Counted from the stretch's first letter, positions 1 to 8,467 are shown. The stretch: DNA of 64,000 bases from CALMEC01 sp964531025 (GCA_964531025.1 CAZHDY010000001.1:124001-188000), one strand, 5' to 3'. Translations and numbers: made by a program. Notes: generated by a model not told the origin, from the letters alone.

Positions 1-954
1 CCGGCCACGCGGTGTGCGAATCAGGAGTCCCTCCTGCAACAGGTAGGGCTCGTAGACGTCCTCGATCGTGTCCGACGCCTCACCCACGGCGTCGGCGATG
101 GTGCCGAGCCCGACGGGCCGTCCCTCGAACGTCTCGCACAGCACCCGCAGGATCCGGCGGTCCAGCTCGTCGAGCCCGGCGGCGTCGACCTCCAGCAGGG
201 CGAGCGCCTCGACGGCGGCATCGGCGTCGATGGCCCCGTGTCCGCGCACCTGCACCACGTCGCGCACCCGGCGCAACAGGCGGTTGGCGATGCGCGGGGT
301 ACCGCGTGACCGGCCGGCCAGCATGTCGGCGCCCTCGTCGGTGATGGCGACCTCGAGAAGACCGGCGGAGCGGTGAATGATCCCGGCGAGGTCGCGGGCG
401 TCGTAGTAGTCGAGGCGCTCCACCACACCGAAGCGGTCCCGCAGTGGTCCGGCCAGAAGACCCGTCCGCGTGGTGGCACCCACCAGGGTGAAGTGCGGAA
501 GATCAAGGCGGAGCGTTCGGGCGGACGGTCCCTGCCCCAGCATGACGTCCAGCTGGAAGTCCTCCATGGCCGGGTAGAGCGTCTCCTCGATGGAGCGGTT
601 CAGGCGGTGGATCTCGTCGATGAACAGGACGTCGCCGTCGCCCAGCTGGGTCAGCACCGCGGCGAGGTCACCCTTCTTCTCGAGCACGGGACCGCTCGTG
701 GGATGGAAGGCAACGCCCATCTCGTTGGCCAGGATCGCCGCCAGCGAGGTCTTGCCCAGCCCCGGAGGCCCCGCGAGGAGCACGTGGTCGAGCGCCTCGC
801 CCCGCTGACGCGCGGCCTGCAGGAAGATGCCGAGCTTCTCGCGCAGAGCCGGCTGGCCGACGAAGGCGTCGAGGGTCCGCGGCCGAAGCGACCGGTCGAG
901 ATCATCCTCGCCGGGGACCTCCTCGGGGTCGGCCAGTCGCGGATCGTCGTTCAT
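1..954 (-). CDS. ruvB: Holliday junction branch-migration helicase RuvB (C-terminus cut by window edge)
   Basis: AAA+ motor that, with RuvA, drives branch migration of Holliday junctions before RuvC cleaves them. The reading frame is open from the ATG at 954 to base 1 (318 codons), so roughly the last 20-30 residues lie outside the window. Visible motifs are the Walker A GPPGLGKTS (about residues 62-70), Walker B FIDEIHRL (about 111-118), the sensor-like GATTRTGLL and the winged-helix end with RTPRGR at the window edge. It begins 4 nt after the ruvA stop and is the last visible gene of a ruvC-ruvA-ruvB operon. Identity is certain. Confidence 0.97.
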   Translation of the reverse strand, partial: MNDDPRLADPEEVPGEDDLDRSLRPRTLDAFVGQPALREKLGIFLQAARQRGEALDHVLLAGPPGLGKTSLAAILANEMGVAFHPTSGPVLEKKGDLAAVLTQLGDGDVLFIDEIHRLNRSIEETLYPAMEDFQLDVMLGQGPSARTLRLDLPHFTLVGATTRTGLLAGPLRDRFGVVERLDYYDARDLAGIIHRSAGLLEVAITDEGADMLAGRSRGTPRIANRLLRRVRDVVQVRGHGAIDADAAVEALALLEVDAAGLDELDRRILRVLCETFEGRPVGLGTIADAVGEASDTIEDVYEPYLLQEGLLIRTPRGR

Positions 955-958
955 GCGC

Positions 959-1543
959 TCATCGTCCCAGCTTGCCGAGGCCGTGGCGGATCAGCTCCTC
1001 CACCCCGGCGTCCGCCGGTGCGTCGGCCAGCGCCTCGTCGGCGTCCTCCGCCCGGAAGCCGAGGCCCACGAGGCCGTCGCGGGCCTGCAGGAACGTGTCG
1101 GCCGCCGTGATGCCGCGCGGACCGGAATCCTCGGGCATGAGAACCGCGACCTTCTCGCGCAGCTCGAGCACGACGCGCTCGGCGGTGCGCTTGCCGACGC
1201 CCTGGGCGCGTTGGATCTTGGCCGCATCGCCCCGTGCGAGGGCCACGCGAAGATCGTCCGGCGAGTCGACGCCGCAGATGGCGAGCGCCATGCGCGGACC
1301 GACGCCGTTCACACCGACGAACGCCTCGAACAGACGGCGCTCGTCCACGGTTGAGAAGCCGTAGAGGTCCAGGGCGTCCTCGCGCACGACGAGGTGCGCC
1401 GACAGTGACACCTCCTCGCCGCGTGACGGGAGCGATCGAGCGGTCGTACCCGAGATCCGAAGCAGCAGGCCCACGCCACCGACCTCGACCACGACCGAGT
1501 CGGCCTCGATCTCGGCGAGGCGGCCACGTACCGAACGGATCAT
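959..1543 (-). CDS. ruvA: Holliday junction DNA-binding protein RuvA
   Basis: Tetrameric junction-binding partner of RuvB. The product is 194 aa, normal for RuvA (about 190-205). It opens with MIRSVRGRLAEIEADSVVVEV, the usual OB-fold start, then has two helix-hairpin-helix stretches (FVGVNGVGPRMALAI and IQRAQGVGKRTAERVV, about residues 75-120) and a C-terminal RuvB-binding domain (about 150-194). The ATG overlaps the ruvC stop by 4 nt (ATGA), so translation is probably coupled. A longer in-frame upstream extension was rejected because it would run through ruvC and has no RuvA homology. Confidence 0.97.
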   Translation of the reverse strand: MIRSVRGRLAEIEADSVVVEVGGVGLLLRISGTTARSLPSRGEEVSLSAHLVVREDALDLYGFSTVDERRLFEAFVGVNGVGPRMALAICGVDSPDDLRVALARGDAAKIQRAQGVGKRTAERVVLELREKVAVLMPEDSGPRGITAADTFLQARDGLVGLGFRAEDADEALADAPADAGVEELIRHGLGKLGR

Positions 1544-2043
1544 CGGCGGCGTCCCGCCACGCCGGCACGGACGGCGGCCTGCAGGGGCGCGCGGTGCAGG
1601 TGGCAAATGGCGGCGGCCACGGCGTCGGCGGCGTGATCGGTGGTGGGCGCGCTGCCGGTCAGGCGTTCGACCATGAGGCGGATCTGCCGCTTGTCGGCGC
1701 GACCGCTGCCGGTGACCGCGGCCTTGATCTCGGTGGGCGGGTACTCCGCTACCTCGACGCCCGCCGATGCGACGGCCACGAGCAGCGCTCCCCGTGCCTC
1801 GGCTACCCCCATCGCCGCGGTGCTGACCGGGTGCACGAACCACGACTCGATCGCCGCGCCGGTCACGCCACCCGCGGAAACGATCTCGCCGATCCCGTCG
1901 AACAGGATGCGGAGGCGCTCCACGTGGTCCGTACGGGGCGTGGTGGTGAGGGTGCCGCTGTCGCGTACGAGGAGGCGCGAGCCGGAGCGCTCGACGAGCG
2001 CCCAACCGGTGTTCGCGAGTCCGGGGTCGATTCCGAGGATCAT
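1540..2043 (-). CDS. ruvC: Holliday junction resolvase RuvC
   Basis: Metal-dependent endonuclease that cuts Holliday junctions symmetrically in the RuvABC resolvasome. 167 aa, typical length. The acidic catalytic set is visible: D6 (MILGID), E66 (AIES), H137 and D140 (DHAADA). Histidine replaces the third aspartate of E. coli RuvC, as in Thermus RuvC. There is no Shine-Dalgarno. A TACATT -10 box ends 7 nt before the ATG, so the mRNA is probably leaderless, and a LexA-type box covers the same bases. First gene of ruvCAB. Confidence 0.97.
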   Translation of the reverse strand: MILGIDPGLANTGWALVERSGSRLLVRDSGTLTTTPRTDHVERLRILFDGIGEIVSAGGVTGAAIESWFVHPVSTAAMGVAEARGALLVAVASAGVEVAEYPPTEIKAAVTGSGRADKRQIRLMVERLTGSAPTTDHAADAVAAAICHLHRAPLQAAVRAGVAGRRR

Positions 2044-2044
2044 C

Positions 2045-2057
2045 CGAACAAATGTAC
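2045..2057 (-). promoter_or_regulatory. LexA/SOS-type box overlapping the ruvC -10 element
   Basis: On the + strand the site reads CGAACAAATGTAC, matching the Gram-positive SOS consensus CGAAC-RNRY-GTTYG in the first half and the RNRY spacer, with a T-to-A change in the second half. Minus-strand TACATT (2056-2051) fits a -10 box 7 nt from the ruvC ATG, so bound LexA would block RNA polymerase. ruvCAB is an SOS target in many bacteria. The assignment is inference from motif and position; lexA itself is not in the window. Confidence 0.6.
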
Positions 2058-2184
2058 TGCCTCGGTCGGTCGCCTCCTGCCCGGGATCGACCTGAGGCAC
2101 GGTCCCGGCTTCGTACTTTCGGTCGGGGCAAGACCGGCCACGGGTCCGATGTGCGCGTGATGCGATGCGCCGAGGATTGAGTCC

Positions 2185-3084
2185 ATGATCACAGTCGAAT
2201 CCCTGACCCGCAGATACGCCGGCTTCACCGCCGTCGACAACGTCTCCTTCACCGCCCGGCCCGGCCGCGTGACCGGATTCCTCGGTCCGAACGGCGCCGG
2301 CAAGTCCACCACGATGCGCGTCATGGTCGGTCTCACCACCGCGACGTCCGGATCGGCCACCATCGGCGGCGTCCCGTACGCCCATCTCCCCAACCCCGGC
2401 CTCGAGGTCGGCGTCCTCCTCGACGCCTCGGCCCAGCACGCCGGTCGCACCGGCCGCGAGATCCTCACCGTCGCCTCCGACACCATGGGCCTGCCCCGCA
2501 CCCGGGTCGACGAGATGCTCGAGCTGGTGAGCCTGACACCCACCGAGGCGGGGCGCCGCGTGCGCAACTACTCCCTCGGCATGCGCCAGCGGCTCGGCAT
2601 CGCCACCGCACTCCTCGGAGACCCCCGTGTACTGATCCTCGACGAGCCCGCCAACGGACTCGATCCCGCCGGGATCCGCTGGATGCGCGACCTGCTGACG
2701 GACTTCGCCGACCGGGGCGGCACGGTGCTCCTGTCCTCGCACCTGCTCCACGAGATCGAGGTCATCGCCGACGACCTGGTCGTGATCGGCAACGGGAGGA
2801 TCGTCGCCGCCGGCACCAAGGACGAGCTGCTGGCCGCCACCGGGACGCTGGCCCGGTCGACGTCACCGCGCGATCTCGCCCACGCGCTCGAGCGGGCCGG
2901 CATCCCCAGCACGCTCGCCGGCGACGGATCGGTCCGCACGGACGCCGACCCCGCTCGTGTGGGGGCCGTTGCCCTCACCGCCGGCATCGCCCTCACCGAA
3001 CTCCGGTCCGCCGAGGGCGCCGGGCTCGAAGACATGTTCCTGTCGCTCACCGCCGACACCCAACGCGAGGAGGTTGCGGCATGA
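2185..3084 (+). CDS. ABC transporter ATP-binding protein (DrrA/CcmA-like exporter family)
   Basis: Cytoplasmic ATPase of a two-gene exporter. 299 aa with Walker A GPNGAGKST (about 34-42), signature YSLGMRQRLGIA (about 128-140), Walker B LILDEPANGLDP and the H-loop SSHLLHE. The last 100 residues form the C-terminal extension typical of the drug/ABC-2 exporter branch. Its stop overlaps the permease start by 4 nt (ATGA at 3081). The substrate cannot be told from sequence. It converges with a NarL-type two-component system, an arrangement often seen when such exporters answer envelope or antibiotic stress. Confidence 0.9.
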   Translation: MITVESLTRRYAGFTAVDNVSFTARPGRVTGFLGPNGAGKSTTMRVMVGLTTATSGSATIGGVPYAHLPNPGLEVGVLLDASAQHAGRTGREILTVASDTMGLPRTRVDEMLELVSLTPTEAGRRVRNYSLGMRQRLGIATALLGDPRVLILDEPANGLDPAGIRWMRDLLTDFADRGGTVLLSSHLLHEIEVIADDLVVIGNGRIVAAGTKDELLAATGTLARSTSPRDLAHALERAGIPSTLAGDGSVRTDADPARVGAVALTAGIALTELRSAEGAGLEDMFLSLTADTQREEVAA

Positions 3085-3884
3085 CCGCCACCCTGGTCCA
3101 CACGGGCGCCGCCCGCGCACGCGGCACCGCCCGGCCCATTCCCATCACCCGGCTCGTCATGGTCGAGCTGCGCAAGATGTTCACCACCCGCTCGGGATTC
3201 TGGATGCTCGTCAGCATCGGCGTCCTGTCGGTCATCGCGACCGGGGCGGTCATCATCTTCGCTCCCGACAGCTCCGTCACCTACGAGAGCTTCGCGACGG
3301 CCATCGGCTTCCCGATGTCGGTGATCCTGCCGATGATCGCGATCCTCGCCGTCACCAGCGAGTGGAGCCAGCGCAGCGGTCTCACGACGTTCACACTGGT
3401 GCCGAACCGCGGCCGCGTCATCGGTGCCAAGGCGATGGCGACCCTTCTGGTGGGTCTCGGTTCCATGGCCGTCGCCTTCACTGTGGGCGCCCTCGGCAAC
3501 GTGGCCGGTTCGGCACTCGCCGGCGTCGACACCGTGTGGAACATCCCGCTGTCCACGGCGCCGCAGATGGTGCTCGGCAACCTGGTCGGCATGGCCATCG
3601 GCTTCACCCTCGGTGTCGTGCTGCGCAACTCCCCGGCCGCGATCGTGAGCTACTTCGTGGTCTCGCTGGTCATGCCGGGCATCCTCGACCTCCTGGCCCA
3701 GGTGCGCTCGTGGTTCGAGGACATACAGCTGTGGATCGACTGGAACGAGACCCAGGTGGTGCTCTTCGAGGGCGGCACGGATACCGTCAAGGAGTGGGCG
3801 ATGCTCGGGTCGACCACGATGATCTGGATCGTCGTCCCCCTCGTCGTCGGGCTGCTGTTCCTGCGCCGATCCGAGGTCAAGTAG
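3081..3884 (+). CDS. ABC-2 family permease
   Basis: Membrane partner of the preceding ATPase, 267 aa. An N-terminal arm (RPIPITRLVMVELRKMFTTR) leads into about six hydrophobic segments, the first near residues 38-58 (FWMLVSIGVLSVIATGAVIIF). The VELRKMFTTRSG motif is the usual E-x-K-x3-R/S-R start of actinobacterial ABC-2 permeases. Translationally coupled to the ATPase. About 130 nt separate its end from the convergent response regulator. Confidence 0.88.
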   Translation: MTATLVHTGAARARGTARPIPITRLVMVELRKMFTTRSGFWMLVSIGVLSVIATGAVIIFAPDSSVTYESFATAIGFPMSVILPMIAILAVTSEWSQRSGLTTFTLVPNRGRVIGAKAMATLLVGLGSMAVAFTVGALGNVAGSALAGVDTVWNIPLSTAPQMVLGNLVGMAIGFTLGVVLRNSPAAIVSYFVVSLVMPGILDLLAQVRSWFEDIQLWIDWNETQVVLFEGGTDTVKEWAMLGSTTMIWIVVPLVVGLLFLRRSEVK

Positions 3885-4014
3885 TCACCGGCATGGAGCG
3901 GCTGTTCGAGCCCCGCGCCTGTCCACACGCGCAGGGCTCGACCTGTGAGGGCGGCCCCGTCGAATCCGGCCGGGGCGCCTCGCCGCCTCCGACTCCTGCC
4001 GGCAGAGCCGCCCG

Positions 4015-4674
4015 TCACTCCTCGCGGACTCGTCCGGTCTCGTATGCCCAGATCGCGACCTCCACCCGGTTGCGGGCGCCGAGCTTGCCCATGAGGCTGG
4101 CGATGTGGGTCTTCACCGTGCTGAGGCTGATGTACAGCTCGTCGGCGATCTCCGCGTTGGTGCGCCCCCGGGCGATGGTGAGCAGCACCTCCTCCTCGCG
4201 TTCGGTGAGCGGCTCGAGGGGCTGAACGGGATCTGCCGCCCGGCCCGTGCCCGCGAACGTCGACAGGAGTCGGCGGGTGATGCTGGGCGAGATGAGCGCG
4301 TCACCCCGGGTGGCCGCCCGGATCGCCTCGCCGAGCAGCTCCGGTCCGGCGTCCTTCAACAGGAAGCCGGTGGCGCCGGCCGACAGTGCACCGTGCACGT
4401 ACTCGTCGAGGTCGAAGGTGGTGATCACGACGACCGCGATCGGGTCCTCCACGTTCGGCCCGGCCAGCAGACGGGTCGCCTCGACGCCGTCGAGGACGGG
4501 CATCCGGATGTCCATCAGACAGACGTCGGGACGAAGCTCACGGGCCAGCCGCACCGCCTCCCGTCCGTCGCGCGCCTCCCCGACGACCTCGATGCCGTCC
4601 AGGGTGCCGAGGATCAGCCGCAGTCCGGTCCGCACGAGATCCTGGTCGTCGGCGACCACTACCCGGATGCTCAT
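4015..4674 (-). CDS. NarL/LuxR-family response regulator
   Basis: DNA-binding response regulator, 219 aa. The receiver domain (1-120) carries the acidic pocket ADDQD and phospho-acceptor D55 (LMDIRMP). The C-terminal LuxR-type helix-turn-helix (about 150-210) contains LTEREEEVLLTIARG and STVKTHIASLM. The start MSIRVVVADD was chosen because the receiver fold begins there and the ATG overlaps the kinase stop (ATGA). It is cotranscribed with the kinase and probably controls the convergent exporter; that target is inferred. Confidence 0.92.
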   Translation of the reverse strand: MSIRVVVADDQDLVRTGLRLILGTLDGIEVVGEARDGREAVRLARELRPDVCLMDIRMPVLDGVEATRLLAGPNVEDPIAVVVITTFDLDEYVHGALSAGATGFLLKDAGPELLGEAIRAATRGDALISPSITRRLLSTFAGTGRAADPVQPLEPLTEREEEVLLTIARGRTNAEIADELYISLSTVKTHIASLMGKLGARNRVEVAIWAYETGRVREE

Positions 4675-5819
4675 GCCGACACCTGCCGCGGCAGCGTCGC
4701 GGTGACCTCCCAGCCGCGATCGGGGCGGGGGCCTGCCCGGCACGCACCGCCCAGGACGAGCGCGCGTTCGGCCATCCCGGTGAGCCCGAACCCTGCCTCG
4801 GGGGCGAGGTCGGTCGCGACCGGATCACCGTCGTCGCGGACGACGAGGCTGATGGTCGACGGGTCGCCGGTGACACTGACCTCGACCAGGGTTGCGTTCC
4901 GCGCATGCCGCAGGGCGTTCGTGACCGCCTCCTGAGCGATCCGGAACGCCGCGGCGTCGATCGCCGCCGGAAGGGCGGCGAGGTCACCCGACACCCTGAC
5001 CTCCACCCGCGGCCCGGCCGGCGATGCCCCGCCCAGCCGCTGCTGGAGGTCGGCGACACCCGGCTGCGGGGCGTACTCGGCCGGCGCCTCGCTGCGCAGA
5101 ACGCGGACCATCGCCCGCATCTCCGCCAGCGTGCGCGATGCCTCGACCTCGATCACCTCCAATAACTCGAGCGCAGACGTGGGGCTGGTCGCCGCGAGCG
5201 CGCGCCCCGCCTGTGCCTGGACGGCGATGGCGGAGACGTGGTGGGCCACCGTGTCGTGCAGCTCGCGCGCCAACAGCACCCGCTCCTCCGACTTGACCTG
5301 CTCCAGCCGTCGCTCTCGGCCGCCGTGCTGGGCACGCACCGCCCAGCCCAGGGCGAAGGCGGACATCAGGACAGCCACCCCGCCGATCGCCTCGCCGGCG
5401 CCGGGCCACTCGACGAAAAACCCCATGGTTGCCGAGACCAGGATGATCGCCAGACCCGCCACCGCCTCGCGCCCCGAGCCCCACCGGAAGAGCGCGTAGG
5501 GCAGCAGCAGGAAGTAGATCATCGTATGCACGTTGAGCGCCGGTCCGTCGAATGCGATCAGGCCGATGTCGACGGCCGTGACCACGCCGAAGGCGGTCGC
5601 GACCACCGCGAGAGGGTGCGTACGTCGCCACAGAAGCAGCGGCGCCAGTCCGACGGCCAGCACCACCGACAGCCACGGTAGTGGCATGTCCCTGTCCAGG
5701 GCACCCTCCAGCACCCCGCTGACGATCACGATCGCCAGCAGCACCCAGTCCCTCCGCACCCGAACGGGCAGGGCCGAAGGCCGGGGTTCGTCCAACAGGG
5801 ACCGCAGCGGACCAGTCAC
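4671..5819 (-). CDS. Sensor histidine kinase, HisKA_3 (NarX/DesK-like) type
   Basis: Membrane sensor kinase of 382 aa. Four to six hydrophobic helices fill about residues 20-165. The dimerisation/phosphorylation box ARELHDTVAHHVSAIAVQAQ holds the phospho-histidine, and the ATPase domain has the N-box QEAVTNALRHA and G-box GFGLTGMAERA. The GTG at 5819 was chosen because a TACGCT -10 box ends 6 nt upstream (leaderless) and the sequence before it is not hydrophobic. Partner of the overlapping response regulator. Confidence 0.9.
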   Translation of the reverse strand: MTGPLRSLLDEPRPSALPVRVRRDWVLLAIVIVSGVLEGALDRDMPLPWLSVVLAVGLAPLLLWRRTHPLAVVATAFGVVTAVDIGLIAFDGPALNVHTMIYFLLLPYALFRWGSGREAVAGLAIILVSATMGFFVEWPGAGEAIGGVAVLMSAFALGWAVRAQHGGRERRLEQVKSEERVLLARELHDTVAHHVSAIAVQAQAGRALAATSPTSALELLEVIEVEASRTLAEMRAMVRVLRSEAPAEYAPQPGVADLQQRLGGASPAGPRVEVRVSGDLAALPAAIDAAAFRIAQEAVTNALRHARNATLVEVSVTGDPSTISLVVRDDGDPVATDLAPEAGFGLTGMAERALVLGGACRAGPRPDRGWEVTATLPRQVSA

Positions 5820-5825
5820 CCCCTC

Positions 5826-5831
5826 AGCGTA
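5826..5831 (-). promoter_or_regulatory. -10 box (TACGCT) of the kinase/regulator operon
   Basis: TANNNT element ending 6 nt before the GTG at 5819, with no Shine-Dalgarno. This predicts a leaderless transcript for the two-component operon. Confidence 0.45.
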
Positions 5832-5923
5832 GGGATGGAGCGCCCCGCCAGGGAACCGGCCGAAAGTCTGATCCTGACCCGGCCGAAGGCCCGACCAGCT
5901 CGAGTCACAGCTGATCCTGCCCG

Positions 5924-6056
5924 GCACCCGAGGTGCCTAGCACTTCGGGTGCACCTTTTTGTGTGCAGACGCAGAGATATGCCCGCAAATCCCCGAAATA
6001 CGGTTCGGGCACCCTGCGTCGGCGACACCTCGGGTGCCTGGCACCTGGGGTGTCGC
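5924..6056. repeat. Paired palindromic (REP/BIME-like) repeat, copy 1
   Basis: In the 371-nt gap between the kinase and yebC. Palindrome a (5924-5952) has arms GCACCCGA/TCGGGTGC around an inner GTGC-cta-GCAC and is followed by a five-T run. Palindrome b (6022-6056) has arms GCGACACC/GGTGTCGC around the core GGTGCCTGGCACC. The roughly 70-nt spacer is relatively AT-rich (GCAAAT, GAAAT, TTCGG) and matches the spacer of the second copy at 35.2 kb. No other feature was seen in this gap. It resembles REP pairs mobilised by REP-associated tyrosine transposases; no such transposase is in the window. Confidence 0.7.
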
Positions 6057-6190
6057 TCGACGTCCACCCGACCGCCGCCCGAGGGGCATGACGTCCGGGT
6101 GAGGCCGCCGACCGGCCCTCGAAACCGGCACCGACCATGTGTTCCGCCACGAGAGAACGGAGACCGCCGCCCGCCCTCAGACGGAGACGG

Positions 6191-6940
6191 CTAGCCGGCG
6201 ACGGCCTCCAGCACGTCCTCCGAGATGTCGAAGTTCGCGTAGACGTCCTGGACGTCGTCGCTGTCCTCGAGCGCGTCGACGAGCTTGAGGAGCTGGCGCG
6301 CCTCTTTCTCGTCCGGCTGGACCGTGGTCTTCGGGACCATGCTGAGCTCGGCGGAGGCATAGCCGATGCCCGCCTCGTCCAGCGCGGTGCGGACCGCCAT
6401 GAGCTCGGTGGGCTCGGTGGTGATCTGCCACTGGGTGCCGTCCTCGGCGATGTCCTCGGCCCCGGCCTCGAGCGCCAGGTCCATGAGGGTCTCCTCGTCG
6501 ACGTTGGCGCCGTCGACCAGGATGATGCCCTTGCGGTCGAACTGCCAGGCGACGCTGCCCGGAGTGCCGAGCGATCCACCGTGCTTCGTGAAGATGTAGC
6601 GCACGTCGCTGGCCGCGCGGTTGCGGTTGTCGGTCAGGATGTTGCAGATGATGGCCACGCCCGCCGGCCCGTAGCCCTCGTAGAGCACGGCCTCGTAGTC
6701 CTCACCGTCGCCGCTGCCGGCGCCGCGCTGGATGGCACGCTCGATGTTGTCCTTGGGCATCGAGGCGTCGCGCGCCTTCTGGATGGCGTTCGCGAGGGTG
6801 GCGTTGGCGGCCGGGTCGGGTCCGCCCTCCTTCGCCGCGACGATGATCGCCCGCGACAACTTCGAGAAGAGCTGCCCGCGCTTTGCGTCCGCGGCCCCCT
6901 TCTTACGCTTGATGGTGGCCCATTTACTGTGCCCTGACAC
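6191..6940 (-). CDS. yebC: YebC/PmpR-family protein (TACO1-like)
   Basis: Family long annotated as transcriptional regulators and more recently linked to translation of proline-rich stretches. 249 aa, usual length. It starts at GTG 6940 with the signature SGHSKWATIKRKKGAADAKR and keeps the conserved blocks GGPDPAANATLANAIQKA and YEGYGPAGVAIICNILTDNRNRA. Its start lies 17 nt inside the end of pdxT, so it is the third gene of pdxS-pdxT-yebC. In many actinobacteria ruvCAB follows directly; here 3.9 kb of transporter and two-component genes intervene. Confidence 0.95.
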   Translation of the reverse strand: MSGHSKWATIKRKKGAADAKRGQLFSKLSRAIIVAAKEGGPDPAANATLANAIQKARDASMPKDNIERAIQRGAGSGDGEDYEAVLYEGYGPAGVAIICNILTDNRNRAASDVRYIFTKHGGSLGTPGSVAWQFDRKGIILVDGANVDEETLMDLALEAGAEDIAEDGTQWQITTEPTELMAVRTALDEAGIGYASAELSMVPKTTVQPDEKEARQLLKLVDALEDSDDVQDVYANFDISEDVLEAVAG

Positions 6941-7562
6941 GTAGTCCACCTCCCACTGTCGGCTTCGGTTGTGCGCTCGTGTCTGCTCCTCGCACCATAT
7001 CGACATACAGCTGATGCACGCGTGTGTCGTCGGTCAGTTCAGGGTGGAACGCCGTGACCAGCATGTTGGCCTGACAGGCCGCGACCGGATGACCGGACAC
7101 CGACGCGAGGATGTCCACCCCGTCCCCGTGCGACTCGATCCATGGGGCACGGATGAAGACGGCCGGGAAGGGCCGCTCACCGATCGCCGGCATGTCGACA
7201 TCCGCCTCGAACGACGCGACCTGACGCCCGAAGGCGTTGCGCCGCACCTCCATGTCCATGGCTCCGATGAGCGGCTGCGCACCGCCCGTGGTGGCGCGCG
7301 ACAGCATGATCATCCCCGCACAGGTCCCGAAGACGGGAAGCCCGGCGTGGATCTCGCCGCGCAGGGCCTCGACCAGTCCGCTGTCCCCTCCGATCAGCCC
7401 GATGGTGGTGCTCTCGCCGCCCGGGATCACCAGCCCGTCCAGACCGGACAGCTGGTCGACGGTGCGCACCTGGCGCGTGGTGACCCCAAGGGTCTCCAGG
7501 ATGGCCTCGTGCTCGACGAAGGCCCCCTGGAGCGCGAGCACCCCGATCGAGAGATCGCTCAC
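6924..7562 (-). CDS. pdxT: Pyridoxal 5'-phosphate synthase glutaminase subunit PdxT
   Basis: Releases ammonia from glutamine and channels it to PdxS for PLP synthesis. 212 aa. It has IPGGESTTIG (oxyanion region), the nucleophile C81 in FGTCAGMIML and the catalytic His/Glu pair in FHPELT near residue 180. The ATG overlaps the pdxS stop by 4 nt. The C-terminal 20 residues after YVDMVRGA are variable and overlap the start of yebC. Confidence 0.97.
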   Translation of the reverse strand: MSDLSIGVLALQGAFVEHEAILETLGVTTRQVRTVDQLSGLDGLVIPGGESTTIGLIGGDSGLVEALRGEIHAGLPVFGTCAGMIMLSRATTGGAQPLIGAMDMEVRRNAFGRQVASFEADVDMPAIGERPFPAVFIRAPWIESHGDGVDILASVSGHPVAACQANMLVTAFHPELTDDTRVHQLYVDMVRGADTSAQPKPTVGGGLRVRAQ

Positions 7563-8467
7563 GAACCGCGGGTGTGAAGAAGCTGATCCTCGCGGAGGGT
7601 CTCCATGCCGATGCCGACCATGGCCTCTCCCAGGTCGGTCGATACGCGCGCGAGCACGTCCGGGTCCTCGAAATGCGTGACGGCCTCGACGATGGCGCGG
7701 GCGCGCGGAGCGGGGTCGGCACTCTTGTAGATGCCGCTTCCCACGAACACGCCGTCGGCACCGAGCTGCATCATCAGCGCCGCGTCCGCCGGGGTGGCGA
7801 CGCCACCGGCCGAGAAGTTCACGACGGGCAGACGGCCCTGACGCGCGACCTCGCTCACCAGCTCGTACGGCGCCCGCAGTTCCTTGGCGGCCACATACAG
7901 CTCATCTTCGCGGAGCGAGCCGAGACGGGCGATCTCGCCACGGATGGTGCGCATGTGGCGGACGGCCTCGACGACGTTGCCCGTGCCGGCCTCACCCTTG
8001 GTGCGGATCATGGCGGCGCCCTCGGCGATGCGGCGGAGCGCCTCGCCCAGGTCCGTGGCACCGCAGACGAACGGCACCGTGAACGCGTGCTTGTCGACGT
8101 GGTTGGCCTCGTCCGCCGGTGTGAGGACCTCGCTCTCGTCGATGTAGTCGATCTCGAGCGACTGGAGGATCTGGGCCTCGACGAAGTGGCCGATGCGGCA
8201 CTTGGCCATCACCGGGATGGAGACCGCCTCTTGGATCGCGCGGATCACCGACGGATCGCTCATACGGGCGACCCCGCCCGCCTCACGGATGTCGGCGGGA
8301 ATGCGCTCGAGCGCCATGACGGCACAGGCGCCTGCGTCCTCCGCGATCCGCGCCTGCTCCGGCGTGGTGACGTCCATGATGACGCCGCCCTTTAGCATCT
8401 GGGCGAGCCCTGCCTTGGCACGCATCGTTCCAACGCGCCCGTTCGGCGTTTGCTCCTGCGACAACAC
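7559..8467 (-). CDS. pdxS: Pyridoxal 5'-phosphate synthase lyase subunit PdxS
   Basis: Makes PLP from ribose 5-phosphate, glyceraldehyde 3-phosphate and ammonia as a dodecamer with PdxT. Conserved blocks include LAQMLKGGVIMDV, the Schiff-base lysine in VMAKCRIGH, DESEVLTPAD, IRTKGEAGTG and FSAGGVATPADAALMMQLGADGVFVGSG. The GTG at 8467 is preferred over the ATG at 8425 because the family motif GTxRVKxGLAQM begins upstream of that ATG, and a GGGAG lies just before the GTG. Divergent from the RNB gene; heads pdxS-pdxT-yebC. Confidence 0.95.
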   Translation of the reverse strand: MLSQEQTPNGRVGTMRAKAGLAQMLKGGVIMDVTTPEQARIAEDAGACAVMALERIPADIREAGGVARMSDPSVIRAIQEAVSIPVMAKCRIGHFVEAQILQSLEIDYIDESEVLTPADEANHVDKHAFTVPFVCGATDLGEALRRIAEGAAMIRTKGEAGTGNVVEAVRHMRTIRGEIARLGSLREDELYVAAKELRAPYELVSEVARQGRLPVVNFSAGGVATPADAALMMQLGADGVFVGSGIYKSADPAPRARAIVEAVTHFEDPDVLARVSTDLGEAMVGIGMETLREDQLLHTRGS

